From positions 25,470 through 89,469 of the forward strand of contig FJUW01000005.1 of assembly GCA_900074885.1 (NCBI GenBank): a stretch of DNA of 64,000 nucleotides, read 5' to 3'. The notes beneath the pieces were generated by a model that was given only the letters and a program-made list of their open reading frames with translations, ran no database searches and was not told the origin of the DNA. The first letter of the stretch is position 1. Each line of letters starts with the position of its first letter. Source of the DNA: Rhynchosporium graminicola (Eukaryota; Ascomycota; Leotiomycetes; Helotiales; Ploettnerulaceae). This document shows positions 36,732 to 48,127 of this stretch, in pieces. The translations under genes and the position numbers were made by a program.

Positions 36732-36969
36732 TAAAATATGCAGGGAGGCTATGAGCGATCTTATACAGTCTACTACTAAGGAAACAAGAAGATAAGGAGA
36801 GAAGAAGAAGAAAAGTAAGATATGAGACCCTTTATATATAGACGCTGATACTAGTCCGTATCTATACTAAGTCGGCAGTTAACTATACTAGGATATCTAG
36901 CAACTTAGTAACCCGCGTCGTCTTCTATATCTTTCCTCTTATATAAGCTTCAGGTAAGCTGTTATTGTA
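36732..36969 (-). repeat. Truncated, diverged Gyp1-type LTR at the right island border
   Basis: Matches the Gyp1 LTR from AGGGAGGCTAAGAGCGATCTT-like sequence to AGGTAAGCTGTTATTGTA, followed by a pyrimidine run (TTACCCCCCCTC, 36,970-36,981), which is the complement of a polypurine tract. It is therefore the 3' LTR of a minus-strand element. Its outer end is missing at the island border, and the internal part is replaced after about 36,990 by another LTR family. Confidence 0.75.
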
Positions 36970-36990
36970 TTACCCCCCCTCTTACTAGAG

Positions 36991-37200
36991 TGTGACGGGT
37001 TGCATCCGTTAGTATGCTTGACGCCTGAGGCGTCTACGCTAGTACCTGACGTATTATCATACGTGTTTTAATGCTACTGCCACTAGCGGCCGCGGCATTA
37101 TCATTTCTTCGAAGGGAGACTCTTATTCCACCCTTCCCTCCTTAGTTAATTCTGCTGATAATACAGACGAGCTTTTATACTATATACTTTGCATTCGCTT
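36991..37200 (+). repeat. LTR-T family fragment with terminal hairpins
   Basis: Starts TGACGGGTTGCATCCGTTAG and continues CTTGACGCCTGAGGCGTCTACG. Both segments are inverted repeats (ACGG/CCGT; GACGCC-TGA-GGCGTC is perfect). The first about 65 bp recur at 49,248-49,306, where a polypurine tract precedes them, which identifies an LTR 5' end. The copy here is much less RIP-mutated than its surroundings up to about 37,150. The right end of the LTR was not found. Confidence 0.6.
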
Positions 37201-37663
37201 TATAATATTAGAATTAACTTATTCCTGATATTCTTAATTGAACGAAAGAGGATATGCTTTCGAGCAGTAGATAATACGCGTACGTAAGAAAGCTAGTACC
37301 CTGGCCTTGCTATTACCACACGCACACTTACGATACGGAGATAGACGCCTCGGACTATATACAGTAGATCCGGCTATTTATACGACTGCTATATGAGTAG
37401 TAATTATAATAACGCTAGGATATACAATTCACGATAGCAGGAGAATAGCCCCCCTAGTAGCTATTAGATGCTTTCGAGGTATGAAGATAATAAGTTACTA
37501 AGCTAGCAGTATAATAAGCAAGTTCGATAGCTACCTTAGCTAGTAGGATCGAAGATATAGAACGACGAAACGTATAGCTAGTACTACTAGTAGTACTAAC
37601 TTTAAACGCTATAATATAGTCGATAACTCTAGAGCTAACTATAGATACGAAGTAATATATATC
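37201..37663. other. Unassigned RIP-degraded repeat DNA
   Basis: AT-rich, depleted in CpA/TpG. It may be internal sequence of the LTR-T element. A 73-codon minus-strand frame (37,454-37,675) is Ser/Tyr-rich and shows no recognisable motif. No gene is claimed. Confidence 0.4.
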
Positions 37664-38744
37664 TGTTGGTATCACTCTGTCGTAGTACGTACAATCAAGT
37701 AGTCTGCGTGAGCCAAAGTACAGTGATAATAGTAGTGGTATTATCTGTTGTATCGTAGCTGGCTTTCTAGTTAGTCGAGACTCCGTAAGGGAGATATATC
37801 TGGCCGGCTAAACCCCGGTGCAGATACTCGACTAACACGTAACTATGGACTAATACTAGGAGTACTTTAAAGTAGCTCTAAACTATCTACTTCTTCGTAT
37901 GAAAGTAACGCTTTTTGCCTTCTAATAAGAGTAGTACTCTAGTACTACTCGTGCAGAAGTATTATATAGTATATAGGTTTCCACGTGATTAGGTCTAAAG
38001 ATTCTGCTTGAAAGATAACTGAACTAAACGCCTTATAAGCTCTCTTCCGGCTTCAAGTTATCCAAATTCCCTCTATCTACCTATTCTAGAGGCTTAATAA
38101 CTAATTGATTCGTATATAATAGCTCCTTTAGAGCTCCGTTGCAATTTATCTTAGTTATCGTATCCGTAGGGTTATCTAGCTCTACTACCCAAATCACCTC
38201 CGATATCTCTTTTCTTTCGTACGCCTAATATAGATACATAAGGTTAATTATTAATTTCTTCTCTCTTATAGTATTAAGTCGTACTATATAGTCGTATAAA
38301 GACTTAGAATCGGTAACTATAACTAAAGGTAGTATTATAATCTCTATGATCTGTTCGATAGTAGTCTTAATAGTACTAGCTATATTAAAAACTTCTGATA
38401 TAGTATATAGTTCAGAGGCTAGTATAGATCTGATAACTCTCTTATAGCAGACCGAAGACTAGTGAATAACGTTTGCCTTATTATACTTATCTATAAGTAC
38501 GTAGATATAGCTAATTTGAGAGTAGAAGTCTTTCAAATTAGCAAATAAACTATTAGTAAATACGATAAGTTTCAGAGACTTCTTATCTAATTTAACGTAT
38601 CGGAGACCTTTACTATAGTTGAGCTTTTGCTATAAGATTCTCTTATTCAAGAGCTTAAAGTCTTTCTCTATCGGATGTATAGTTTATACGGTAAAAGAGA
38701 TATCAAACGATACTTCCGGCTGAGAAACAGTTACTAAGTATAAA
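37664..38744 (-). mobile_element. Cop1 copy 3: Copia 3' LTR and RNase H, truncated
   Basis: The LTR at 37,664-37,855 (TGTTGGTATCACTCTG...) matches 51,520-51,712 and 57,644-57,835. Above it, the minus strand reads a Copia RNase H: SSVCYKRVIRSILASELYT, VTDSKSLYDYIVRL, and a C-terminal VELDNPTDTITK. The copy is collinear with 51,520-52,600 and is cut at 38,744 by the Gyp3 LTR, so the RT, integrase and gag are missing. Confidence 0.85.
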
Positions 38745-38973
38745 TGTTACGGTCCATATCATAACGGCCTCAGGCTCCTAGGCATTATAGCAGGTAAGGC
38801 TAGCGGGATACGGTTAGTGCGTACTAGAGGATAATTAGTCAGTATAACCTTACGGTTATACCTAGAGAGAGAGTCGAGAGTAGAAACCTCCTCTCTATCT
38901 TTTCTTCCCTTTACTTAGCGCACTCTTAAAGGCGAATATAATTCGTTATCGACTCCCTATGCTTCTGCTATCA
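38745..38973 (+). repeat. 5' LTR of Gyp3 copy 1
   Basis: 229 bp, TGTTACGGTCC to GCTATCA. It matches 47,897-48,127 over its whole length. Confidence 0.9.
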
Positions 38974-40487
38974 TATAAGAAAAGATTAATTACCTCGCTA
39001 GGAAGTAGTAATATCTATTTAGAAGCCTTAAAGCTAGTACTACTTTCTTAGTACGACTTCTACGACTTCTACCCTACTTATACTCGATAACTTCGACTAT
39101 ACGCGCTATCTATTTCTATACCTCAAAAGTAGAGTGTTTTAGAGAAAGCTGAACTCCCTTCCTTAATTAGTACTACTTCTATAGTATAATTCCACTAAAA
39201 AACCTTATTGCGATATTTTTTACGCCCTTAGCCTCGTGCTTAGCCTTGCGCATCCTCGACCTTAAACCCTCTTAATATCGCGACTTCTACGAACCTCTAC
39301 GACTTCTGGGAAGCTCCCTCCTACGATTCTAACTCTATATATACCTATAAGAAGAGAACTCGACGGCCGAAGTAAAGTGAACTCGTAAAAGGAATCTAAA
39401 GTGAACCTAATTATTAACTTCCTAATACCTTAAATATATACTCTACTAAGGGACTTTAAGAACGTGCTTACTCTCGCGCTATATTAATCTTTACCCCCTT
39501 AAATAGCTTACTATTAAGCTTTAGGTCCCTCTTGAGCGCGTTTTTGGCTATAGCGGGCCCTCCTATATATAACTGCGCCGAAGCACTCGAGAGCTCTCTA
39601 TACTAGATAGACTCGGGTTCCCCGAACAGAAGAGGAAGAGCGAAAGCGCGCTAGTAGAGGATATTATTAGGGATACTATTAAGAGTGATCTAATTAAGGA
39701 AGAAATAGCGTCAGGGTCTAATAGCGATAGTAATAACGATTTCGAGGACGCTGATAAGGAAACTACGCCTTAGCCTGAGTCCTTAAGACTTCTAAAGTCA
39801 CTAAAGTTAATTATTAATACTACTATCTCTCCGCGACTTATATTACTTTTGACCTCTCTTACTTCTGAATCGTAGAGCCTTATACTTACTCCTTAAACCG
39901 AAACTAACTTCTCGCTAGGGTCTACGATAGCGCCTCTCGGTTTCTTAGATAAGTAGATATAAGTTATGAACGCTACTATTACTACTGCTATAACTACTGC
40001 TCTCGCTCTAGAGGCTAACGCTAATACTACTAGGAAGTCACGATCTCTTACTGTAGACTTATAACTTACTATAGATCACTTCCTTCTAAAGCTCGACTAC
40101 GCTATAAAGGCTATCGAGTCTTACTGAGTTAAGTTCCCCCGCCTTCTCTTTACTAATTATAATAGTAAGATTAAGTACGATACGTAGAAGATAGATATAA
40201 AGCTCTTCTTAGAAGAATATTCTAGTAACTTCCTCGCCGGCGATATATAAGTTAAAGCTTACTTTAAGTATACTAGAGGAGAAGCTAAGACTATTATCCT
40301 CTAATATATAGATACTAGCGCTAATAGCTAATTTAAGACTACTTCTAATATTCTTAGAGGTTTAGACTAGCGCTTCTTTAATTATAATCGTATCTAGGGG
40401 GCTAAAGCTACTTACGAGAACCTAAAGATAGCTAGAAATATAACTTATAACTAGTTCCGAGTTAAGTTTACTAACTTTACCAGTGTG

Positions 40488-40620
40488 ACAAATGAGTAGA
40501 GTAGAGTAGAGTAGTAGGCGCTACTCTACTCTACTCTACTATAAATAAACTACTACTCTAACTCTACTCTACTCTACTCTACTACTCTAGAGTACTACTC
40601 AAGTAGTAGTCATGTGACTA
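40488..40620 (+). repeat. Left subterminal GAGTA/TACTC array of the hAT
   Basis: GTAGAGTAGAGTAG, a short loop TAGGCG, then CTACTCTACTCTAC form a strong hairpin. More TCTAC units and TCTAGAGTACTACTC follow. Such subterminal repeats are typical transposase-binding regions in hAT elements. Confidence 0.85.
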
Positions 40621-40966
40621 GATACTAGCCTAATCGGAACTAGAGAGCGGGAGCGTTACCTAAAAGGCTTAGCTACGGCTCGTCCCGCGTAGAACCTTCG
40701 CGTAGTAACGCCTTATAGAGTATTTGTCATATTGATTATCAAGCTACATTCGAAGCGTTTCTTCATATTATAAATCGATTCTTGATTTATAATAGTAATT
40801 TCCAAGCTTTAGAATTATCTAGAAGTTAATACCTCTCTATATAATAACGATTTCTTTCGATAAAGTCTTTCCTTTCTCTTTTTATTAAAGTATTCTCTTT
40901 ATATCTTTATAACTACTACTCTCGACTACTACTCTTATTATTACTCCTAACTACTATTATTATCCT

Positions 40967-42687
40967 ATGATAGCTAATAAAACCTCTATCTCTTTGAATG
41001 TATTTCAAAACTCTTCGGATTTTAAACTCGACGAATCAAAAGATAGCTCAATTTTTTAAAGAGGGCTATTCTCTAAAACCTTAGACCCTATTAAGGAGAA
41101 CCCTGAAAATATCGAAAACTATCGATCAGTTACTATTAGATGTTTACAAGCTAATTGCAAGTAAGTTATTAAATAAATCCTTCTAATTATATTATAATAT
41201 ACTAACTTATAAATTATTAGCAAAACCTAGAAGAATCAAAGAGTTTACGCTTCTACTAGTAACTATATTACTCACTATAAGAACTCTCATAAAGCCTTTG
41301 ATATAAGAAGGTTTTTAAATAATATTAATATTGACGGGGGTAAGTTATTTTAATCTTAATAAAACTTTATAACTATATAAATACTAATAGTTATTATTAG
41401 ATACCTCGGATATTACAGAGTCTTCACAAAGTACTAATAATATATTCGACGCTTTCGCTCGACAAAGAGCTAATAAAAGGCCGAAGTCACCTGATGAGAA
41501 GTTTAATATTAATAAGTTTAAGAAGTTACTTTTTAGATTCATTATATTGAATAATATCTCCTTTCGAGCAATTACTTCGGAATCATTTAAAGGATTACTA
41601 TTCTACCTGAATAAGTAAGTATAACCTTTATATAAACTATATATAATACTAATAATACTTTATAGTGAGATCCCTAGTCTATACTATCAATCTCTTAAAG
41701 AAGACTTAAACTCTTTATATTTAGAGAAAAAGTCTCTTATTCAAGAAGAGATTAAAGATAATATTAAAACAAACGGTTCTTTTAGTCTAACTTTAGACGC
41801 TTGGACTGCTATTAATCAAGATGCTTATCTCGGAATTACTCTATAAGTTATTATACCTTATATAAGTTATTATTATATACTAACTTATTATAGTCATTTT
41901 ATTAATAAGAACTTCGAGCTAAAGTCTTATCTATTATCAATGAGAGACTTAGAAGAGCCTCACTCAGGTCGTTACTTATTCGAAGAGTTACTAAAGTCTT
42001 TACAAGATTATAATATAGAATATAATATCTCTAGGTACGTAACTTTGATATAGATTAATATTATTATAGATAAAGCTAACTATTAAATAGTATTACTAGA
42101 GATAACGCTAGCTCAAACGATACTCTAATAAAAGAGTTAAGAAGTTATTACGATATCTCTGGAATAGTATTTCAAGGCGATATATCTTGTATTGCTCACG
42201 TACTTAATCTAGTCTTTCAAGATATATTAAAAGCGATTATTAAAGACGCTTATAACGACTTAGATGATATCGATATTTATAATATCGAAAACGAAGAAGA
42301 AGAGCTCGATGAATTTACTCTTTATTTTGAAGAAAGAAGAGCTAATAAGAACGTAAGTCTTTCTTTTATTTAAATAATAAATAATAAACTTACCAACTAT
42401 ATTATTAGGTACGCCCTTTAACCTTTTGGGCTAATAATAAAGATAAATATCCGGTATTATCGTTAATAGCTCGAAACTATTTACAAATTCCGGCTACTTC
42501 AGCTTCTTCTAAAAGGTTCTTTAGTCAAGGGGCTCTTATTATTAATAAGCTACGAAATAGGCTTAGTAAAGAGACCTTTGAGTTAATTATCTCACTTAAA
42601 AGCTAGGGTATCTTTAAAGATATAGAGCTTAGAGGACAAGAAGAAGCTAGTCCTAATATGGCCCAGGACTTGTTTATTATTGATTAG
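40967..42687 (+). pseudogene. hAT transposase, seven exons, broken by three stops and one lost splice donor
   Basis: Exons 40,967-41,160, 41,221-41,339, 41,401-41,614, 41,666-41,842, 41,894-42,034, 42,091-42,352 and 42,409-42,687 join to 1,386 nt, exactly 462 codons including the stop at 42,685-42,687. The introns are 51-61 nt. Domains: a BED-like zinc finger with CLQANC and HYKNSH in exons 1-2; the catalytic core start LDAWTAINQDAYLGIT in exon 4; RDNASSNDTL and CIAHVLNLVFQD in exon 6; and the C-terminal dimerisation block YPVLSLIARNYLQIPATSAS with SSKRFFSQG in exon 7. Breaks: TAA 41,057, TAG 41,228, TAG 42,604, and ATAAGT in place of GTAAGT at 41,843. All fit C-to-T or G-to-A changes. At 461 residues it is shorter than typical hAT transposases; the stretch between the core and the dimerisation domain is small. 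Confidence 0.85.
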
Positions 42688-42794
42688 TTTATTTGTATTT
42701 AGTTACTTAGTTTCTCTTTTATTTATATATACTATAGACTAGGAGAATCTAAGACTTTCTATAAGTCTTTAGATATAATTATTATTTTCACTAT

Positions 42795-42937
42795 TACTAG
42801 TCTACTACTCAACTACTCTAGAGTAGTCAAAAATCACTACTTTAATTCTACTCTAGAGTAGTTGAAAATATAACTACTCTAATTCTACTCTACTCTACTC
42901 TACTACTCTAGAGTACTACTCGAGTAGTAGAGTAGAA
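42795..42937 (+). repeat. Right subterminal CTACT array of the hAT
   Basis: Repeated CTACTCTAGAGTAGT palindromes and TCTACTCTACTCTAC units leading into the right terminal inverted repeat, mirroring the left end. Confidence 0.85.
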
Positions 42938-45900
42938 ATTTGTCACACTGAACTTTACTACTACCGGTAAGATCTCTAGAGATAGATAGTTTAAGGACGT
43001 CCTAAAGAAGATCTCTCCTACCTTAAAGGCTTATATTATAGCTGAAAAGTATAAGATAAACGATAACTATAACCTCCTCGATAAGTACTTAGCTGTTATA
43101 GATCGCGAGTCTCGTAATATTACTACTAAAGAGAACCTTATTAAGAAGGCAGCTCTCGCTACTATTACTCCTATTAGAGCTCTAGGTATTCTTAAGAAGG
43201 ATACCCCCTTTAGTACTAATCGTACTACTAAGAGCGGTTCCTAGATTAACGATCGTGCTACTAAGACTATACGATTCGCTCCTAAGACTTATAATCCCGG
43301 CTCACGAGTACCTCGTATTACCGCTACTACTAATACTTACTATATCTATAAGAAGGAAAGCTATTAGGCTTAGGAATATCCTAACGCTATAAAGATCGCT
43401 AAGATAACTAGTTAGTTAGTAGAGGACGTTACTACTCTTTATAGTATAGAGGAGGATAATAAGTACGCTAATAATTCCTCCTTAGTAGAGATTAATAAGT
43501 TATTAGGAAACTACTAAGCTATAGGATAATCTCCTCCTATAGTAAACGCCTCGATCTATGGAATAATTTAAATACTGATTTCCGTTCTCTTACTAGAGAG
43601 AAATAATTCCTAGTTACTATAGAATTAGAAAGAAATAGATTATTTATTAAAATAGAAGTATATATCGATAGTAAAGTAAATATCTTTAGAGCTCTATATA
43701 CTTTAGTCGCTCTTAAACTTCGTTATCTCTTAGGTATTAATTTCCTTACTCTCCCGAAACCTATTATGCCTACTAGCTATAATAGAAAGGCTAGTACTAC
43801 TATTACTTATATAATTCTCCTTACTCTTACTATCGATTGTTATCGAGTTAACTTCCCTTTCCTAATTACTAATTTAGGAAGTAATAATATACTAATAGGA
43901 CGCAAATTCTTAGAGTATTACGAACTTAAATAAAATTATAACTATTTCTATAAGAACTATCTAGAGTAGCCTATAGATATACTACTAGTACGCTACTTTA
44001 ATAAAAGACTAGAGCTACTATTACCTCTAGGTAATAAGGTAATAGACTAACGATATTAGCTCGACTAAGAGCGATAGGAGACTCTAATAGACTAAGAAGT
44101 TACTAGCATATAAGCTCCTCGACTGGTACTAGTCAGAAAGGAAAGTCGCCTCTTAGCGTTTATAAGAGAATAGAAGTATAGCGTATAAGCTATAAATAAG
44201 CTATTAGTAAGTCACGAGCTAGCTAATAACCTCTTCTAGACTCGTAATCCCGATTCACAAGAGGAGGATAATATCGCCTGTAACGTAACTAAGTAGAACT
44301 AGATCGATAAGTAAGCACGTCGGGAAGTAAGAGACTTACTTTATAGAACCGATATTAACTAGATCTCCGCTATTACTATATATAACTTCTACCTCTACTG
44401 AAAGTACCGAAATAAGAGAGATAGTTTAGAAGTTTTCGTTACTTCTATAAAGGAAATTTAAGACGAAATTCAATACTATGAAGATACTTAAGCTACTAAT
44501 AATATTAAGTTATTCGCACTCGATGAAAGCCTTACGACTAATAAAGCTAGGGAGGCTAAGTACTAGAAGAACGATAAGATAATTAAGGAAAAACTCCCTA
44601 TAAAATAGAAAGAATTTAAAGGTCTATTCTTAGCTAGAGCTTCTAATGATCTAGCTAAGAGGAGACCTATAGTAGATCACGAGATTAAACTTACTAAGGA
44701 AAACACCCTGACTATAGAACTACTTCGCTATATACCTAATAAGTACTTAGCTAAAGCTAAGCGATATATTACCGAAAACCTCTATAAAGGGTTTATCGCA
44801 CTATCGATTACTCCTTAGGCTATACTAATTCTTATAGCTAAGAAAGCAGGTAATAGGCTCTATTTCTATATCGACTTTCGTAAGCTAAACGAGCTTACCT
44901 AGAAGGATCCTTATCTGATTCCCTTGATCGATAAGATAATAGCGAGAATCTCTAAGGCGAAGATCTTCACGAAAGTTAATATTTAGTAAGCTTTTCATAA
45001 GATATATATATCTAAGGACTCGGAGGATTATATTACTTTTCGCACCCGATATAGTACGTATAAGTATAAGGTGCTTCCCTTCGGACTTACTAATAGCTTA
45101 GCTACCTTTTAATATTTTATTAATAATATATTAATAGAGCACTTAGATAATATCTGCTTAGCTTACTTTAATAATATCTTAATATACTCGGATTCGCAGG
45201 TAGAGTATAATATCTATGTTTATAAGGTTCTTAAGATTCTACGAACTTATAATCTTTAAGCTGATATTGAGAAGTCCGAATTCAGTATTACTTATACGAA
45301 ATTCCTTAGCTTTATTATTAGAGTTAATAGAATCGAAGTCGACCCTGAGAAGATCGAAGTTATTAAGAACTAGGATTATACTAATAATATCTGTAGTATA
45401 TAAAGTTACTTTAGTTTCTATAACTTCTACTATCGATTTATTAAAGACTATAGTAGTATTTATCGCTCTCTTACCTTTCTTACTGGGAAAGATATCCCTT
45501 TTCGCTTTAGAAACAAGTATTAGGAAGCTTAAGAGCGCCTCTATTAAGCTCTCTAGTTAGCCCTGATTCTATATTACTACGATCCCTTTAAGGAAACTAG
45601 ACTTGAAACCGACTCTTCTGATAAGATAGTAGCTAGCGTGCTCTTATAACTTTAAGATAATAGTATGTTTCATCTAGTTAGTTTCTTCTTAAAGACTATA
45701 ATCGATACGGAGCTAAATTACTTAATATATAATAAAGAGCTCTTAGCGATCTTCTGTTCCTTTTAATAGTATAAGCCTAAGCTACTAGGTATATAGAAGA
45801 TAGTCTATATCTATATAGATCACTATACCTTAGAGTATTTCATAATAACAAAAGACTTTAATATATAGTAAGCGAGATAAGCTGAATTCTTTACTTAATT

Positions 45901-47896
45901 CCACTTTAAGATTATATACCGAACGGGGATTATAAATACTCTAGCTAATACGCTATTAGGCTATAATCAGGACCTCTCTCCGCTAGAAGCTAGAAAGCGC
46001 GTACTTCGGAACTAATAGCTAATTCTAAACGATAGATCAGTAACGAAGTGCTTTAAGACCTTTAGGACTCGCTTATAATTACTAAGTTCTATTACGAGCT
46101 TTCCTCGATAGGAACTCCTAAGACCTTCTTATAAGCTAAAACCTGTGACTCTGACTTACTAGTAGAATTACCTACGACTAAAGATAAAGAGTTCCTTATA
46201 GGGGAAGCTCCTAATACTACTACTATAGTTACTTATGATATCGAGAACTATAATATTATTAACTAAGTCTTTTCAGCTAATAAGGAGTCTCCGGAGCTAG
46301 GACCTCTTCGGGAGGAGGTAAGATAGAAGTATCCTAACTATTAGTTAGTCCGCGGAAAGCTCTTCTTTTAAGGGCGTTTAGAAGTCTCTACTGAGCCTCT
46401 AGAGCTACGAATAGTACTTATTCGCTATATTTATACGTAACTGCAAGTAGTATATACTAAGAACACGAAAGTTAAGCTACTTCTTAGTCGTAGCTACTAC
46501 TAGAGGGGTATAATAGCGGATATTATACGCTATATTGCAAATTATAGCTATATGCGGATAAAGGCGAAAAGAGATAAGACCCCTAGGTTCCTCTATCTCT
46601 TACTAATCCTAGTACGACCTTACTAGTACCTGACGATAGATTTCACTAAGTTACTATTAGATAAGAGTAGCTTCGATACTATATTTATAATTATAGATAG
46701 ATTATTAAAGAAACTAGTATCTATTCCTTACTATAAAACGATTATAGCTAGATAGATAGCTAAGCTCTTTACTATCTACTGAAGCTATTACTTTAGTATG
46801 CCCGATTCGATCATTTCGGATCGTAGACTATAGTTTATTTCGAGCTTCTAGAATAAGTATTACTATATCCTTAGTACGAAAGTCAAACTAACTACTATAT
46901 ATAACCCGAACGTCGATAGCTAGACTAAGATTATAAACTAATAGATTAAGTAAAGAGTATATCTCTTCTGTACTTACTATTAAGATAACTAGAGCTTACT
47001 ACTTTTAGTAATAGATATCGCGTAGCTTATACTTCCTCACGAGTTACTTAGTAATATATCTCTATTTTAGCTACTTAATAGCTATAAAGTAAGAACCTCC
47101 TAGGACCTTATTAATCTAATACCTTTAGTAACTACTACTAAGGCCGTTAATCGAGAGGACGCTCTTCGTATAGCTACTCGGATAATAGCCGCTACGGAAT
47201 TCGCTAAATCCTCGCTTATAATTTAATAGGATAAAATAAAGCGCTTAGCTAATTATAGTTACTATAAAGTAGATTAGAATGTTAGAGATAAGGTTATAGT
47301 TTTTATAGTAAGTTAGAAGATAGATAGACCTTCTAAGAAGCTCTCTGATAAGTAGTATAGATTAGTAGAAGTATTAGAAAAGGTAGGGGAGAGTTAGAAG
47401 CTTAAGCTACTAGAGGAATAGTAAATCTACTCTGTTTTCTACTTATACTCGCTATATAAGTATACTGAAAACCTACTACTAGGATAGTTACGATAAGTAC
47501 TAGTATAAATTTAGCTACTTCCGGAGTAAGACAAGTAGGAGATCGAAACTATCTTAAGCTTAAGGGTCTCTCGTAGTACCTTATAGTACTAAATCAAGTG
47601 GATAGGAGCTGATAACGATCTCGAATAGTACTCCTGCTCAGACGCTATAATAGCTCCTTACTTACTTAAGCGTTTCTACCTGCGATACCTAGTAGTAAAA
47701 GGACTGCTACGACCCCTCCCGAAGTAGCTAAAGGCGTATAATAATAGTATTAACGACTATAGCGAATTAGAGGACGATATACTTATAATAGCTACTACTC
47801 GTATATAGTTCTTTAAGAGAGAGGGAGGGAATTAGCGTTTTTACCGGATTTTTCAAGCTTCGAGGACGAAGCCCTTCTCGGAAAGGGGAGGAGTAG

Positions 47897-48127
47897 TGTT
47901 ATAGTCTATACTATAACGGCCTCAGGCTCCTAGGCATTATAGTAGGTAAGGCTAGCGGGATGCGGTTAGTGCGTACTAGAGGATAATTAATTAGTATAAC
48001 CCTACGGTTATACCTAGAGAGAGAGTCGAGAGTAGAAACCTCCTCTCTATCTTTTCTTCCCTCTACTCAGCGTACCCTTAAGGGCAAATACAATTCGTTG
48101 TCGACTTCCTGTGCCTCTGCCGTAACA
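47897..48127 (+). repeat. 3' LTR of Gyp3 copy 1
   Basis: 231 bp, TGTTATAGTC to CCGTAACA. A canonical TG...CA terminus, preceded by a purine tract. Confidence 0.9.

Larger units (their letters stand above)
40481..42950 (+). mobile_element. hAT DNA transposon inside Gyp3 gag
   Basis: 2,470 bp with perfect 13-bp terminal inverted repeats CAGTGTGACAAAT/ATTTGTCACACTG and a perfect 8-bp target duplication AACTTTAC (40,473-40,480 and 42,951-42,958), the hallmark of hAT elements. Removing it rejoins the Gyp3 gag frame. It has long subterminal arrays of CTACT/AGTAG units on both sides. Mutational damage is much lighter than in the host element, so it is younger. Confidence 0.95.
38745..48127 (+). mobile_element. 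Gyp3 copy 1: chromodomain Gypsy element carrying a hAT insertion
   Basis: LTRs 38,745-38,973 (TGTTACGG...) and 47,897-48,127 (...CCGTAACA), with a polypurine tract GAAAGGGGAGGAG before the 3' LTR. Plus-strand order: gag (about 39.9-43.5 kb, split by the hAT at 40,481-42,950), reverse transcriptase (about 44.6-45.4 kb; RLYFYIDFRKLNELT, FTKVNI, YKYKVLPFGLTNSLATF, AYFNNILIYS), RNase H (about 45.55-46.0 kb), integrase (about 46.4-47.3 kb; RYIANYSYIR, PISIISDRR-like) and a C-terminal chromodomain-like block (about 47.54-47.68 kb; QIKWIGADNDLE). Most Trp codons are TAG. The flanks do not match: Copia on the left, Gyp2 on the right, and no TSD. Confidence 0.9.

Noticed and set aside
36650..36735. 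tRNA-like stretch (CAGACTTTCGAATCTG resembling a T-arm, AGGAGG-like end)
   Set aside because: The T-stem is only four pairs with an eight-base loop, and no D-arm, anticodon arm or matching acceptor stem of the right length can be folded.
40481..40620. CRISPR-like or satellite array of CTACT units
   Set aside because: The units have no spacers and lie exactly inside the hAT terminal repeats, so they are subterminal transposon repeats.
45216..45560. 115-codon plus-strand open frame
   Set aside because: It overlaps the Gyp3 RT in another frame. The real RT frame reads ILRTYNL, DIEKSEFSI, TKFLSFIIRV with RIP stops.
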